Shown piece by piece: positions 51,320 to 60,102 of a stretch of DNA of 64,000 nucleotides. The position numbers and the translations under genes were made by a program. The stretch lies in contig PFVX01000035.1 in NCBI GenBank assembly GCA_002790835.1, forward strand, positions 1 through 64,000. Reading direction: 5' to 3'. Position 1 is the first letter of the stretch. The number at the start of each line of letters is the position of its first letter. The stretch is from a bacterium CG_4_9_14_3_um_filter_65_15 (lineage in GTDB: Bacteria; Krumholzibacteriota; Krumholzibacteriia; LZORAL124-64-63). The notes beneath the pieces are model-generated. The model made no database searches. It saw nothing but the letters and a program-made list of their open reading frames with translations, and was not told where the DNA came from.

Positions 51320-52195
51320 TCAGCGCTGCCAGATCTCCTGCAAACGGGGTACGATGTCCATGGGTCGATCGGCCACGGGAATGCCCGCAGCCTCGAGGGC
51401 CTTCTTCTTCTCCGCCGCTGTGCCGCTGCCGCCGCTGACGATCGCCCCGGCATGGCCCATGCGCTTGCCCGGAGGCGCCGTCTGGCCGGCGATGAAGCTG
51501 ACCACGGGCTTGTTCACATGCGCCTTGATGTATTCGGCCGCCTGCTCCTCGGCGTCCCCGCCGATCTCGCCGATCATCACGAAGGCCTCGGTCGCCGGGT
51601 CCTCGTTGAAGGCCATGATGGCGTCCATGAAGGTGGTCCCGATGACGGGGTCTCCGCCGATGCCCAGGCAGGTGGTCTGCCCCAGGCCGGCGGCGGTCAA
51701 CTGGAAGACCACCTCGTAGGTCAGGGTTCCGCTGCGGGAAACCAGCCCCACGGGGCCTTCCTTGACGATGCTGGTGGGCAGGATGCCCAGCTTGGCGATC
51801 CCGGGAGCCAGCAGGCCGGGGCAGTTGGGGCCGATCAGGCGGACACCCCGCTCCTTCAGGTAGGGCATGACCTTGACCATGTCCACGGTGGGCACGCCTT
51901 CGGTGATGCAGACAATGAGCTTGCATCCGGCATCGGCGGCCTCGTAGATGGCTCCGGCGGCCCCGAAGGGCGGCACGAAGATGACGGAGGTATTGGCGCC
52001 CTGTTCCCGCACCGCCTCGGCGACGGTGTCGAACACCGGCACCTTGTCGTCGAATTTCTGTCCGCCGCGTCCCGGCGTGACCCCGGCGACCACCTTGGTC
52101 CCGTAGGCCATCATTTCACGGGAGTGGAAGCCGCCGTCCCGGCCCGTGATTCCCTGCACGACCACTTTGGTCGCATCATCCACGAAAATCGCCAT
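51320..52195 (-). CDS. sucD: Succinyl-CoA synthetase alpha subunit
   Basis: TCA-cycle enzyme subunit carrying the phosphohistidine. 291 aa; CoA-binding [32 protein letters not shown], and the phospho-His in [17 protein letters not shown]. The ATG at 52195 has AAGGAG 7 nt upstream; the ATG two codons before is less well placed. Directly follows sucC. Confidence 0.96.
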   Translation of the reverse strand: MAIFVDDATKVVVQGITGRDGGFHSREMMAYGTKVVAGVTPGRGGQKFDDKVPVFDTVAEAVREQGANTSVIFVPPFGAAGAIYEAADAGCKLIVCITEGVPTVDMVKVMPYLKERGVRLIGPNCPGLLAPGIAKLGILPTSIVKEGPVGLVSRSGTLTYEVVFQLTAAGLGQTTCLGIGGDPVIGTTFMDAIMAFNEDPATEAFVMIGEIGGDAEEQAAEYIKAHVNKPVVSFIAGQTAPPGKRMGHAGAIVSGGSGTAAEKKKALEAAGIPVADRPMDIVPRLQEIWQR

Positions 52196-52251
52196 GATCA
52201 TACTCCTTGGTTGACGCTCACGCGCCAGGTCAATCTCTCAGCGCGGCCAGT

Positions 52252-53385
52252 TCAACCGGCAAGTTCGATGGCCTTCTGGACGGCCTCGTCCATGGTCGCG
52301 GCGGGAATCAGGTCGGTCTTGGCCAACATGGCCCGGCCTTCCTCTTCGTTGGTCCCGGTCAGGCGCACCACGATGGGTACGGGAATATCCATGGACTTGG
52401 TGGCGGTGATGATCCCCTGGGCCACGTCGTCACAACGGGTGATTCCGCCGAAAATATTGAACAGGATCGCCTTGACCTCGGGGTCGCTGAGAATGATCTG
52501 CAGGGCGTTGACGACCTTCTCGGGGTTGGAACTGCCACCGATGTCCAGGAAGTTGGCCGGCTGGCCTCCGTAGTACTTGACCAGATCCATGGTGGCCATG
52601 GCCAGGCCCGCGCCGTTGACCAGGCAGCCGACGTTGCCCTGGAGCTTGACGAAACTCAGACCGGCCTCGCGGGCGGCTCGCTCCGCGGGATTCTCCGCGT
52701 CCAGGTCGCGCAAGGCCTCGTAGCCGGGGTGCCGGAACAGGGCGTTGTCGTCGAGGTTGACCTTGGCGTCGATGGCGTGCCCCTTGCCCTCGGGAGTGAA
52801 GATGAAGGGGTTGATCTCGGCCAGGCTCGCGTCGGATTCCACGAACGCCTTGTAAAGCTTCTGCATGGCCGAGGCCAGCTGCCGCGCCTTTTTGATATCG
52901 TCGGGGCAAAGCCGCATCCCCATCCCCATAGCCTCATGGTCCAGCAGCCCGAAACGGGGATCGATGGTCTGCTTGAAGATCAACTCCGGGGTCTCCTTGG
53001 CAACCTGCTCGATCTCCACTCCGCCTTCGGCGCTGGCCATCAGGAGGATCCGCTTGGTATTGCGGTCGATGAGCATCCCGACGTAATACTCCGAAGCGAT
53101 ATCCACCGCCGGGGTAACCAGGACCTTGCGCACGATGTGACCCTTGATGTCGAGCCCGAGGATCTTCTCGGCGCTGGAGCGCACATCATCCATGCCCTCG
53201 CAGAACTTGACACCGCCGGCCTTCCCGCGGCCTCCGGTGAGGACCTGGGACTTGACCATCACGGGCAGGCCCTGTTCCTCCGCCAGTTTCACGGCCTCGT
53301 CCACACTCGTGGCGACTTTGCCGCCGGGGACGGGCAGGCCGAAGCTGCGGAAGATCTCCTTGGCCTGGTACTCATGGATATTCAC
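52252..53385 (-). CDS. sucC: Succinyl-CoA synthetase beta subunit
   Basis: ATP-grasp subunit, 377 aa. N-terminal MNIHEYQAKEIFRSFGLPVPGG, ATP-binding VMVKSQVLTGGRGKAGGV and the C-terminal ligase domain with ANFLDIGGSSNPEKV and ILFNIFGGITRCDDVA. Paired with sucD 56 nt downstream. Confidence 0.96.
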   Translation of the reverse strand: MNIHEYQAKEIFRSFGLPVPGGKVATSVDEAVKLAEEQGLPVMVKSQVLTGGRGKAGGVKFCEGMDDVRSSAEKILGLDIKGHIVRKVLVTPAVDIASEYYVGMLIDRNTKRILLMASAEGGVEIEQVAKETPELIFKQTIDPRFGLLDHEAMGMGMRLCPDDIKKARQLASAMQKLYKAFVESDASLAEINPFIFTPEGKGHAIDAKVNLDDNALFRHPGYEALRDLDAENPAERAAREAGLSFVKLQGNVGCLVNGAGLAMATMDLVKYYGGQPANFLDIGGSSNPEKVVNALQIILSDPEVKAILFNIFGGITRCDDVAQGIITATKSMDIPVPIVVRLTGTNEEEGRAMLAKTDLIPAATMDEAVQKAIELAG

Positions 53386-53409
53386 GATTTTCCTCCCACG
53401 GAATGGGGC

Positions 53410-53435
53410 GGCCCCGGACGAGCGTGTCCGGGGCC
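53410..53435 (-). terminator. Perfect hairpin between the cPG-synthetase-like gene and sucC
   Basis: GGCCCCGGAC and GTCCGGGGCC make a perfect 10-bp stem with a 6-nt loop, 15 nt after the upstream gene's stop. No U-run; it may still separate the two transcripts. Confidence 0.5.
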
Positions 53436-53449
53436 ACTGGCGGTGAACG

Positions 53450-54766
53450 CTAGCTCAGGAATCGGGCCAGCAGACTGGGCAGATCGGGGTCGCCGATCTC
53501 CTGCAGCTCGTACTGAACGCGAACGGTCGGTTTCTTGATCTTCACGATGCGGGTCAGGTCGATGGGCGTGCCGATGACGACCACATCGCATTCGACGGCG
53601 TTGATGGTCTTCTCGAGGTCGGCCACCTGCTCGGCCCCGTAACCCATGGCCGGCAGGAGGGTGCCGATCTCGGGATAGAGCTCGAAGGTCTCGGCCAACT
53701 TGCCCACCGCCCAGGGGCGCGGGTCCACGAGTTCCTCGGCCCCCATCCGCAACGCGGCGACGACGCCGGCGCCGTAGGTCATGTTGCCGTGGGTCAGGGT
53801 CGGGCCATCCTCGACGACCAGGACCTTCTTGCCCTTCAGGTCCACGTTTCCGGTGATGGTCAGCGGGCTGGCACCGTCGATGATCACGGCGTTGGGATTG
53901 ACGTTGCGCACGTTCTCCCGCACCTGCTCGATATTCTCGAACTCGGCCTCCACGACCTTGTTGATGATCACGACGTCGGCCAGGCGCACGTTGGTCTCGC
54001 TGGGGAAGTACCCGATCTCGTCGCCGGGACGATGGGGGTCGGCGACCACGATGTGCAGGTCGCTCTTGTAGAACGGGGTGTCGTTGTTGCCGCCGTCCCA
54101 CAGGATGATGTCGGCTTCCTTCTCGGCCTCGCGCAGGATGGCCTCGTAGTCCACCCCGGCGTAGATCACGCCGCCGGCGGCGATGTGAGGTTCGTACTCC
54201 TCCATCTCCTCGATGGTGCACTTGTGCTTGGCCAGGTCACCGATCTCGGCGAAGCGCTGCACGCGCTGAGCGACCAGGTCCCCGTAGGGCATCGGGTGGC
54301 GGATGGCCACGACCTTCTTGCCTGCCTCGCGCAGGATCTTGCAGATCCGGCGGCTGGTCTGGCTCTTGCCGCAACCGGTCCGGACGGCGCACACGCTGAT
54401 GACCGGCTTGGTGCTCTTGATCTGGGTGTCGCGCTCGCCGAGCATGGCGAAGTCGGCCCCGGCCGCGTTGACGATGGAGGCCAGGGACATGACCTGCGGG
54501 TAGGAGCGGTCGCTATAGGACATGACGCAGAGGTCTGCGCCGAGTTCGTTGATGAGCTCGGGCAACCGGGATTCGTCCTCGATGGGGATACCGGCTGGGT
54601 ACAGGTCGCCGGCGAGTTCGGCCGGGTACTTGCGTCCGTCGATGTCGGGAATCTGGGTGGCGGTGAAGGCGACGACCTCGTACTGCTCGTTACCGCGGTA
54701 GCGACAGTTGAAGTTGTGGAAGTCGCGCCCGGCGGCGCCCAGAATGATGACCTTGATCTTACTCAT
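53450..54766 (-). CDS. Cyclic 2,3-diphosphoglycerate synthetase-like P-loop protein
   Basis: 438 aa with two parts. The N-terminal Rossmann-like domain begins VIILGAAGRDFHNFNCRYR. From about residue 125 comes a P-loop domain (ISVCAVRTGCGKSQTSRRI), with ILWDGGNNDTPFY, VADPHRP and VIINKVVEAEFENIEQVRENV. This matches what I recall of proteins annotated as archaeal cyclic 2,3-diphosphoglycerate synthetase, which makes a thermoprotective solute; many bacterial homologues are of untested function. AAGGAG precedes the ATG, right behind a GCCCCG/CGGGGC hairpin. Confidence 0.75.
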   Translation of the reverse strand: MSKIKVIILGAAGRDFHNFNCRYRGNEQYEVVAFTATQIPDIDGRKYPAELAGDLYPAGIPIEDESRLPELINELGADLCVMSYSDRSYPQVMSLASIVNAAGADFAMLGERDTQIKSTKPVISVCAVRTGCGKSQTSRRICKILREAGKKVVAIRHPMPYGDLVAQRVQRFAEIGDLAKHKCTIEEMEEYEPHIAAGGVIYAGVDYEAILREAEKEADIILWDGGNNDTPFYKSDLHIVVADPHRPGDEIGYFPSETNVRLADVVIINKVVEAEFENIEQVRENVRNVNPNAVIIDGASPLTITGNVDLKGKKVLVVEDGPTLTHGNMTYGAGVVAALRMGAEELVDPRPWAVGKLAETFELYPEIGTLLPAMGYGAEQVADLEKTINAVECDVVVIGTPIDLTRIVKIKKPTVRVQYELQEIGDPDLPSLLARFLS

Positions 54767-54779
54767 GACAAATCTCCTT

Positions 54780-54794
54780 GCCCCGTTGCGGGGC
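54780..54794 (-). promoter_or_regulatory. Small hairpin just before the cPG-synthetase-like gene's ribosome-binding site
   Basis: GCCCCG and CGGGGC flank a TTG loop, ending 5 nt before the AAGGAG of the gene at 54766. It might terminate rfaE2 transcription or shield the ribosome-binding site. Confidence 0.4.
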
Positions 54795-54810
54795 GGGATA
54801 TCCTACGCAA

Positions 54811-55302
54811 TCAAGGCAGGCTGCGGATTGCGCGGATAATCTCCGAGGTCGACAAGCCTTCCACCATGGGGACACGCAGAACGCGCCCCCCCCAGGAAAT
54901 GACTTCCCGGGCCCCGACAATATCTTCTTCACGGTACTCGGACCCCTTGACGAGTACATCGGGGCGGAGCCGGAGTATGCACTCCAGCGGTGTAGGCTCG
55001 CCAAAAATAGTGACCGCGGAAACCGGTTGCAAGGCGGCAATGAGACGGGCGCGGTCAAGCTCTCCGATAATCGGCCTTCCGGGGCCCTTCAAAGTGCGTA
55101 CGGAACCGTCGCTGTTGAGCGCGACAACCACCCGATCGGCCGCGGCCGCGGCCAGATCCAACCCGAAAAGATGACCGGCGTGGATCAGGTCGAAGCAGCC
55201 GTTCGTGAAGGCGATGGTCAGGCCCTGGGCGTGGATCGAGGCCGCCCAGTCCTCCAGATCCCCGCGCTCAAGCAGGGGACTGCGGCCCTCCCCCGCGCTC
55301 AC
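54811..55302 (-). CDS. rfaE2: ADP-heptose synthase, adenylyltransferase subunit
   Basis: D-glycero-beta-D-manno-heptose 1-phosphate adenylyltransferase for LPS core heptose. 163-aa nucleotidyltransferase with FTNGCFDLIHAGHLFGL (T/HxGH) and the closing GLSTSEIIRAI (family motif x-S-T-[ST]-x-I-[IV]). The GTG start overlaps the rfaE1 stop (GTGA). The two halves of E. coli HldE are separate genes here. Confidence 0.93.
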   Translation of the reverse strand: MSAGEGRSPLLERGDLEDWAASIHAQGLTIAFTNGCFDLIHAGHLFGLDLAAAAADRVVVALNSDGSVRTLKGPGRPIIGELDRARLIAALQPVSAVTIFGEPTPLECILRLRPDVLVKGSEYREEDIVGAREVISWGGRVLRVPMVEGLSTSEIIRAIRSLP

Positions 55303-56282
55303 GCCGGCCCTCCGGCTTCCAGCGCCGCCAACAGGTCGGCCGCCGATACGGCTGCGGTCCCGATTTCCCGGACGGCCAACCCTGCGGCATGGTTTGCGAG
55401 GGATGCGGCGGCCAGGAATCCCGCTCCGGCCGCCAGGGCGGCGGTGTAGACCGCAATGACCGTGTCCCCGGCCCCGGTGACGTCGTAGACCCGGGTGGCC
55501 TGGGTGGGCAGGTGGTGTTCAACGTCTCCGGACTCGAAGAGGGCCATGCCGTTTTCCCCCCGGGTGATCAGAACGGCGGAGGCCTCGGTCCGTTCCAGAA
55601 GGGTCCGCCCGGCCAGGCGCAGGGAGATCTCGTCGGTGACGGTGAGGGTGCAGGCCTGCTCGGCTTCCTTCTGGTTGGGCGTCAGGGAGGTCGCTCCCTT
55701 GTACTGACAGAAATCCCCCTGCTTGGGATCGACGACCACCGGTACCCGCCAGCGGTGTCCCCGCTCGATGACGCCGTCGAGGACCGTCTGGGTCAGGGCG
55801 CCCTTGCCGTAGTCGCTCAGGACGATGCCGTCCACGGGACCGGCTTCATCCAGGCTGGCCAGGATCGCCGCCGCGACCTCGTCCGCTACCGGGAGCACCA
55901 CTTCATGGTCGGTGCGCACAACCTGCTGGCTGTGGGCGATGATCCGGGTCTTGACGGTGGTGGGGCGGTCGGCGCAGCGGGTCATGGTGGCCGGATCGAT
56001 GCCCACCTCGGCCAGCAGGCCGGCCAGGCGATCGGCCACTTCATCCTGTCCGCAAACCCCGCAAAGGACCGCCTGGGCGCCCAGGGCGCGGATGTTCGCC
56101 GCCACGTTGGCGGCGCCGCCGAGCTTGACCGTCTCCTTCTGGATGCTCACCACCGGGACCGGTGCCTCGGGACTGATGCGGTCGACCGTTCCCCAGAGGA
56201 ACCGATCCACCATGCTGTCGCCGACCACGGCCAAGCGCATGCGGCCGATTTCGGCAAGGATCTGCTTGTCATTCCGTTCCAT
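55299..56282 (-). CDS. rfaE1: ADP-heptose synthase, kinase subunit
   Basis: D-glycero-beta-D-manno-heptose-7-phosphate kinase of the PfkB family, 327 aa. Begins RLAVVGDSMVDRFLWGTVDRISPEAPVPVV, has VKLGGAANVAANI and the catalytic DVTGAGDTVIAVYTAALAAG. The ATG at 56282 is the first in-frame one giving the standard N-terminus; the open frame beyond it runs through the divergent promoter region. Confidence 0.95.
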   Translation of the reverse strand: MERNDKQILAEIGRMRLAVVGDSMVDRFLWGTVDRISPEAPVPVVSIQKETVKLGGAANVAANIRALGAQAVLCGVCGQDEVADRLAGLLAEVGIDPATMTRCADRPTTVKTRIIAHSQQVVRTDHEVVLPVADEVAAAILASLDEAGPVDGIVLSDYGKGALTQTVLDGVIERGHRWRVPVVVDPKQGDFCQYKGATSLTPNQKEAEQACTLTVTDEISLRLAGRTLLERTEASAVLITRGENGMALFESGDVEHHLPTQATRVYDVTGAGDTVIAVYTAALAAGAGFLAAASLANHAAGLAVREIGTAAVSAADLLAALEAGGPA

Positions 56283-56334
56283 GGTTCTATTCTTGCCTGT
56301 CGAAAGGTGACAATCCAGCGGTAGGTGCCGCGGG

Positions 56335-56363
56335 AAACTATCATTCGTACCCGGCGGTGTCAA
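56335..56363 (-). promoter_or_regulatory. Candidate promoter of rfaE1-rfaE2
   Basis: A perfect TTGACA (56363-56358), 17 nt, then TAGTTT (56340-56335) on the minus strand in the 112-bp divergent gap. The -10 box is weak. Confidence 0.4.
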
Positions 56364-56394
56364 CGCGGCGCCCCGGGGAACAGGAGTCGCGGCC

Positions 56395-56700
56395 ATGAAC
56401 AGCAAGCCACCGCAGCAGCGCATCACACTCGATCTGGGCGAGAAGGAAGCGGAGGGGATCTACGCCAACATGACCCTCATCACCCACAGCCCAGCCGAAT
56501 TCATTCTGGATTTCGCCCGCCTTGTGCCCGGATTGCCCAAGAGCAAGGTCCACGCACGGATCATCATGACCCCGCAGGCGGCCAAGGCCCTGCAGCTCTC
56601 CCTGGCCGGCAATATCGAACGCTTCGAAACCAACCACGGGGAAATCAAGCTCGCCGGACAGCCGAACCCCGCCCAGAACATCGGGTTCCATACCGATTAG
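56395..56700 (+). CDS. DUF3467 family protein
   Basis: 101 aa. The pattern EKEAEGIYANMTLITHSPAEFILDFARLVPGLPKSKVHARIIMTPQAAKALQ is the core of DUF3467, a small family in many bacteria with no settled function. Good AGGAG upstream of the ATG. Divergent from rfaE1 and convergent with the acyltransferase gene, whose stop overlaps its own. Confidence 0.88.
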   Translation: MNSKPPQQRITLDLGEKEAEGIYANMTLITHSPAEFILDFARLVPGLPKSKVHARIIMTPQAAKALQLSLAGNIERFETNHGEIKLAGQPNPAQNIGFHTD

Positions 56701-57608
56701 TCGGGGGATCCAGGCGCCTCGTCCGGGGGTTGGGTTTTCCACCTTCGGTGGACCCAGAAATACTGTTCGGGGTTTCGGCGGACCGCCGCCTCGAGACGGG
56801 CGGCGAAGTGGGTGGTCAGGGCGGCTACGGCCTGGTCTTCATCCCAGGTGGGATCCACCTGCACCGCAGGCTCGATGACCACGCGGTGGCGACGATCGTC
56901 GAGGCGATGGATGAACACCGTCAACATCGGGACCCCGGTCCGGTACGCGAACAGGGCCGGACCCTTGAAGAACGAGGCCGGACGGCCGAGAAACGGCGTG
57001 AAGTAACCCTCACTCCCGGCGTCCTGATCGGCAACCAGGGCGACCATGCGACCCTGCCGCAGGGCCTTCAGCATGGCCTTGACACCCGAGTCGGTCTTGA
57101 GGATATCGACTCCGGCCCGCCTCCGGATCCCGTTCTGCATGCGATCGACCCTGGCGTTGGATTGGGTCTTGGCGGCGGCGGTCACCTGGTAACCCGACGC
57201 GGCGGCTCGGGCGCCGAGCATTTCCCAGTTTCCCATGTGCCCGGTGACGATCAGCGCGCCTTTCCCCAGGGCCGCGGCCGCATGAAGATGCCGGATGCCC
57301 TCCATCTCCACCAGGTCCAGGAAATCCCGCCGCCTCAGGCGCGGAAAAACCAGGAATTCCATGAGGGTCATGCCGAGGCTCCGGTAGAAAGCCAGGGCCA
57401 GGGCGTCGCGTTGCCGGGCGTCGAGATCGGCAAAGGCGTGCCCCAGATTTTCGCGGACCACCTGCCGCCGGAAACGGAACACCCGCCAGGTCGAACTGCC
57501 CAGTCCACGACCCAACGCCAGCAACAGCGTCCTCGGCATGGGCCTGGCCAGTCGAAGCAAGGAACACAACAAGCAATAGTCGAACCACTGGCGAGGTCGG
57601 GAGGTCAT
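56697..57608 (-). CDS. lpxL: Lipid A biosynthesis acyltransferase (LpxL/HtrB-like)
   Basis: Membrane-associated late acyltransferase adding a secondary acyl chain to lipid A. 303 aa; the H-x4-[DE] active site in VTGHMGNWEML (about 122), then FLGRPASFFKGPALFAYRTGVPMLTVF and the closing YFWVHRRWKTQP (family W-x-H-[RK]-R-[WF]-K). Overlaps the DUF3467 stop region by 4 nt on the opposite strand. Confidence 0.9.
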   Translation of the reverse strand: MTSRPRQWFDYCLLCSLLRLARPMPRTLLLALGRGLGSSTWRVFRFRRQVVRENLGHAFADLDARQRDALALAFYRSLGMTLMEFLVFPRLRRRDFLDLVEMEGIRHLHAAAALGKGALIVTGHMGNWEMLGARAAASGYQVTAAAKTQSNARVDRMQNGIRRRAGVDILKTDSGVKAMLKALRQGRMVALVADQDAGSEGYFTPFLGRPASFFKGPALFAYRTGVPMLTVFIHRLDDRRHRVVIEPAVQVDPTWDEDQAVAALTTHFAARLEAAVRRNPEQYFWVHRRWKTQPPDEAPGSPD

Positions 57609-57632
57609 GCTTTCTCCTATTCGAGTGACGCC

Positions 57633-58520
57633 TCAGGCGGACCAAAGTCTACGGGCCAGCCTCCCCCCCGGCAACCTCAGGATCAGGCCCGCCGTTTCCA
57701 GAGCCAGCAGGCCTTGCTGCCAGGTCTCCTCCGTTCCCGGCCAGAGCCCGCGCAATTCGTCCCGCCTGACTCCCGCCAGATCAATCCTGTCGAGGATCCA
57801 GCCGGCCGGACTGCCGGCCGGTGGCGAGGAGAGCAGCCTGGCGGGATCGGATTCCCGGTGTGCGTCGCCCAAGGCTTCGACCACGTCGGACCAGCTCTCG
57901 ATCAGGGCGGCACCGTCCCGGAGCAGACGGTGGCAGCCGCGGCTCGTCTCAAGGTCGACGGGCCCCGGAACCGCCATCACCTCCCGGTTGAAATCCGCGG
58001 CAAGCCGGGCGGTGATCATGGCGCCGCTGCGCACCGGAGCCTCGACGACGATCACTCCCCGCACCAGCCCGGCGATCAGACGGTTGCGCCGGGGAAAGTG
58101 ATGCCGCAAGGGGGGTGTACCCGGAGGGTGCTCGGTGAGGCAGCAACCCGTCAGTTCCAGCCGACGCCGCAAGTCACCATGCCGCCGGGGATAGGTCAGG
58201 TCGATCCCGGTGGCCATGACGGCCACCGTGCCGCCCCCGCCTTCCAGCGCTCCGGAGTGTGCGGCCGCGTCGATTCCCAGGGCGAAACCCGAGACCACGG
58301 TCCAACCGTGCAGGGCGGCCTGCAAACCCAGGCCCCTGGCCACGGCGAGGCCGCGGTGGGTGGCCCGGCGGGTGCCCACGATGGCAACGCAGGGCGCCGC
58401 GAGGGCTTCGAGGCGGCCGCTGATTTCCAGGACTTCGGGAGGGTCGGGGATTTCCCGCAGCAGAAGGGGCCACGAGTCATCGGTCGGCCGCAGGCACCGG
58501 CGTGGTTCGATCAGGGACAT
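57633..58520 (-). CDS. dprA: DNA processing protein DprA (short form)
   Basis: Loads RecA on incoming single-stranded DNA during transformation. 295 aa with the Rossmann core: CVAIVGTRRATHRGL, VVSGFALGIDAAAHSGAL, TVAVMATGIDLTYPRRH, RNRLIAGLVRGVIVVEAPVRSGAMITARLA and VMAVPGPVDLETSRGCHRLLRDGA. The N-terminal SAM domain of many DprA proteins is missing; a C-terminal winged helix is present. The start at 58520 avoids overlap with obgE. Confidence 0.9.
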   Translation of the reverse strand: MSLIEPRRCLRPTDDSWPLLLREIPDPPEVLEISGRLEALAAPCVAIVGTRRATHRGLAVARGLGLQAALHGWTVVSGFALGIDAAAHSGALEGGGGTVAVMATGIDLTYPRRHGDLRRRLELTGCCLTEHPPGTPPLRHHFPRRNRLIAGLVRGVIVVEAPVRSGAMITARLAADFNREVMAVPGPVDLETSRGCHRLLRDGAALIESWSDVVEALGDAHRESDPARLLSSPPAGSPAGWILDRIDLAGVRRDELRGLWPGTEETWQQGLLALETAGLILRLPGGRLARRLWSA

Positions 58521-58549
58521 TCGGCAAAGGATCCCGTCCGGGAGGTCGG

Positions 58550-59557
58550 TCAGGAAAACCCCTGGCTGTACAGGTGAAGGAGCAGCCGCCTGAGATCCGG
58601 CAAGCCGGCCCCGGTGGCCGAGGATATACCCAGAAGCCGCTGAGCGCCGTGGCGATCGCACCAGGGTTTGACGGCCGCCAAGACCACGGCGTGATCCTCC
58701 GCAGGCATCAGGTCGAACTTGCTCAGGACCACCGCGAAGGGAAGGTCAACCAGCCGGTTGCCGTACGCGCACAATTCCCGATGCAATCCTTCCAGGGTGT
58801 CCACACAACGCCCTTCGGCGGCATCGATCAGCAAGATCAGTGCCCGCGTGCGCTCGACGTGGCGCAGGAAGTCGTGGCCCAGACCCTTGCCCTCGCTGGC
58901 CCCGCTGATCAGCCCGGGAATATCCGCCAGGGTGCAGCTCTGGTAATCCCCGAGATCGATGATGCCCAGGTTGGGCACCAGGGTCGTGAACGGGTAATCG
59001 GCGATCTTGGGCCGCGCCGCTGTCAGGGCCGCCAGGAGGGTGCTCTTGCCCGCGTTGGGTTCACCGACCAGGCCGATGTCGGCGAGGAGCTTGAGCTCCA
59101 GCCGCACCTGCCGGGATTGACCCTCGCGACCGGGCTGGGCATGCATGGGGGTCTGGTTGCGGGCGGTGCGGAATACCCAGTTGCCCTTGCCGCCCCTGCC
59201 GCCGGCGGCAACGCAGAGCATCTGCCCCACCTCCACCATGTCGCCCAGCAAGACATCGCCCGAACCCTCGTACACCAGGGTTCCGCAGGGAACCTTGACG
59301 ACCACGTCTTCGCCATCGGGTCCGGAGCACTTCCGGCCGGAACCGGCGCTCCCGTTGCCGGCCTGATAGCTGCGCCGGTAGCGGAAGTCCTGCAAGGTCG
59401 TCATCTGGTCGGTGGCCTCGAACCACACCGATCCTCCACGGCCTCCGTTTCCCCCGTCGGGACCGCCGCGGGGAACGTGTTTTTCCCGCCGCGTGGAGAC
59501 GCAGCCGTCACCCCCCTTGCCGGCGGCAACGCTGATTTCGGCGGTATCGAGAAACAT
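58550..59557 (-). CDS. obgE: GTPase Obg
   Basis: Ribosome-associated GTPase for 50S maturation and stress control. 335 aa: glycine-rich Obg domain (FLDTAEISVAAGKGGDGCVSTRREKHVPRGGPDGGNGGRGGSV), then the G domain with GEPNAGKSTLL, FTTLVPNLG, DIPGLISGASEGKGLG and LSKFDLM. The C-terminal OCT domain is absent. The ATG at 59557 has CCGGAG upstream. rplU and rpmA, often next to obg, are not here. Confidence 0.95.
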   Translation of the reverse strand: MFLDTAEISVAAGKGGDGCVSTRREKHVPRGGPDGGNGGRGGSVWFEATDQMTTLQDFRYRRSYQAGNGSAGSGRKCSGPDGEDVVVKVPCGTLVYEGSGDVLLGDMVEVGQMLCVAAGGRGGKGNWVFRTARNQTPMHAQPGREGQSRQVRLELKLLADIGLVGEPNAGKSTLLAALTAARPKIADYPFTTLVPNLGIIDLGDYQSCTLADIPGLISGASEGKGLGHDFLRHVERTRALILLIDAAEGRCVDTLEGLHRELCAYGNRLVDLPFAVVLSKFDLMPAEDHAVVLAAVKPWCDRHGAQRLLGISSATGAGLPDLRRLLLHLYSQGFS

Positions 59558-59607
59558 GGAACTCCGGACGGGCCGTCGCCCTTGGTTGACCGGCTCGAGG
59601 CCGGATG

Positions 59608-60102
59608 TCAGTCTGAGGAGAATTCCCGCCGCAACGCCGCAGCGATCACCGGGGGCACCAGCTTCTCCAGGGCTCCCCCGTGACGGATCACGTCCCGGAC
59701 CAGGGTGCTGCTGACGGCGGCGAGATCCGGCCGGGCCAGAAGGTAGATAAACTCCACCTGGTGGTCCAGCAGGGCGTTGACCCCGGCCATCCCCCATTCG
59801 TGTTCGTAATCACCGGCACAACGGATACCCCGGACCACCGCGGAGGCGCCGCACCGCCGGACCTCATCCACCAGCAACCCGTGGAATACCCGGGTTTCGA
59901 CATTTTCCAGATCGGTCACAGCCCGGCGAATCAACTCCACACGCCGCTCGGCCGGAAGAAGCCCGGCCTTGCCGTCGGCCGCCACCAGCACGACCAGACG
60001 CGGGAAGAGGGCGCAAGCGCGGCGAAGGATGTCCAGGTGCCCCACGGTGAAAGGGTCGAAGGATCCGGGATATGCGATCAGAGGCTGAACCGTATCAGTC
60101 AT
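59608..60102 (-). CDS. coaD: Phosphopantetheine adenylyltransferase
   Basis: Penultimate step of coenzyme A synthesis. 164 aa; YPGSFDPFTVGHLDIL (T/HxGH type) near the N-terminus, RGIRCAGDYEHEWGMAGVN, and SSTLVRDVIRHGG. Overlaps rsmD by 8 nt, the usual rsmD-coaD pair. Confidence 0.95.
   Translation of the reverse strand: MTDTVQPLIAYPGSFDPFTVGHLDILRRACALFPRLVVLVAADGKAGLLPAERRVELIRRAVTDLENVETRVFHGLLVDEVRRCGASAVVRGIRCAGDYEHEWGMAGVNALLDHQVEFIYLLARPDLAAVSSTLVRDVIRHGGALEKLVPPVIAAALRREFSSD

Noticed and set aside
56325-58577. 750-codon plus-strand frame
   Set aside because: Runs across DUF3467 in another frame and antisense to lpxL and dprA; Q/G/P-rich low-information sequence.
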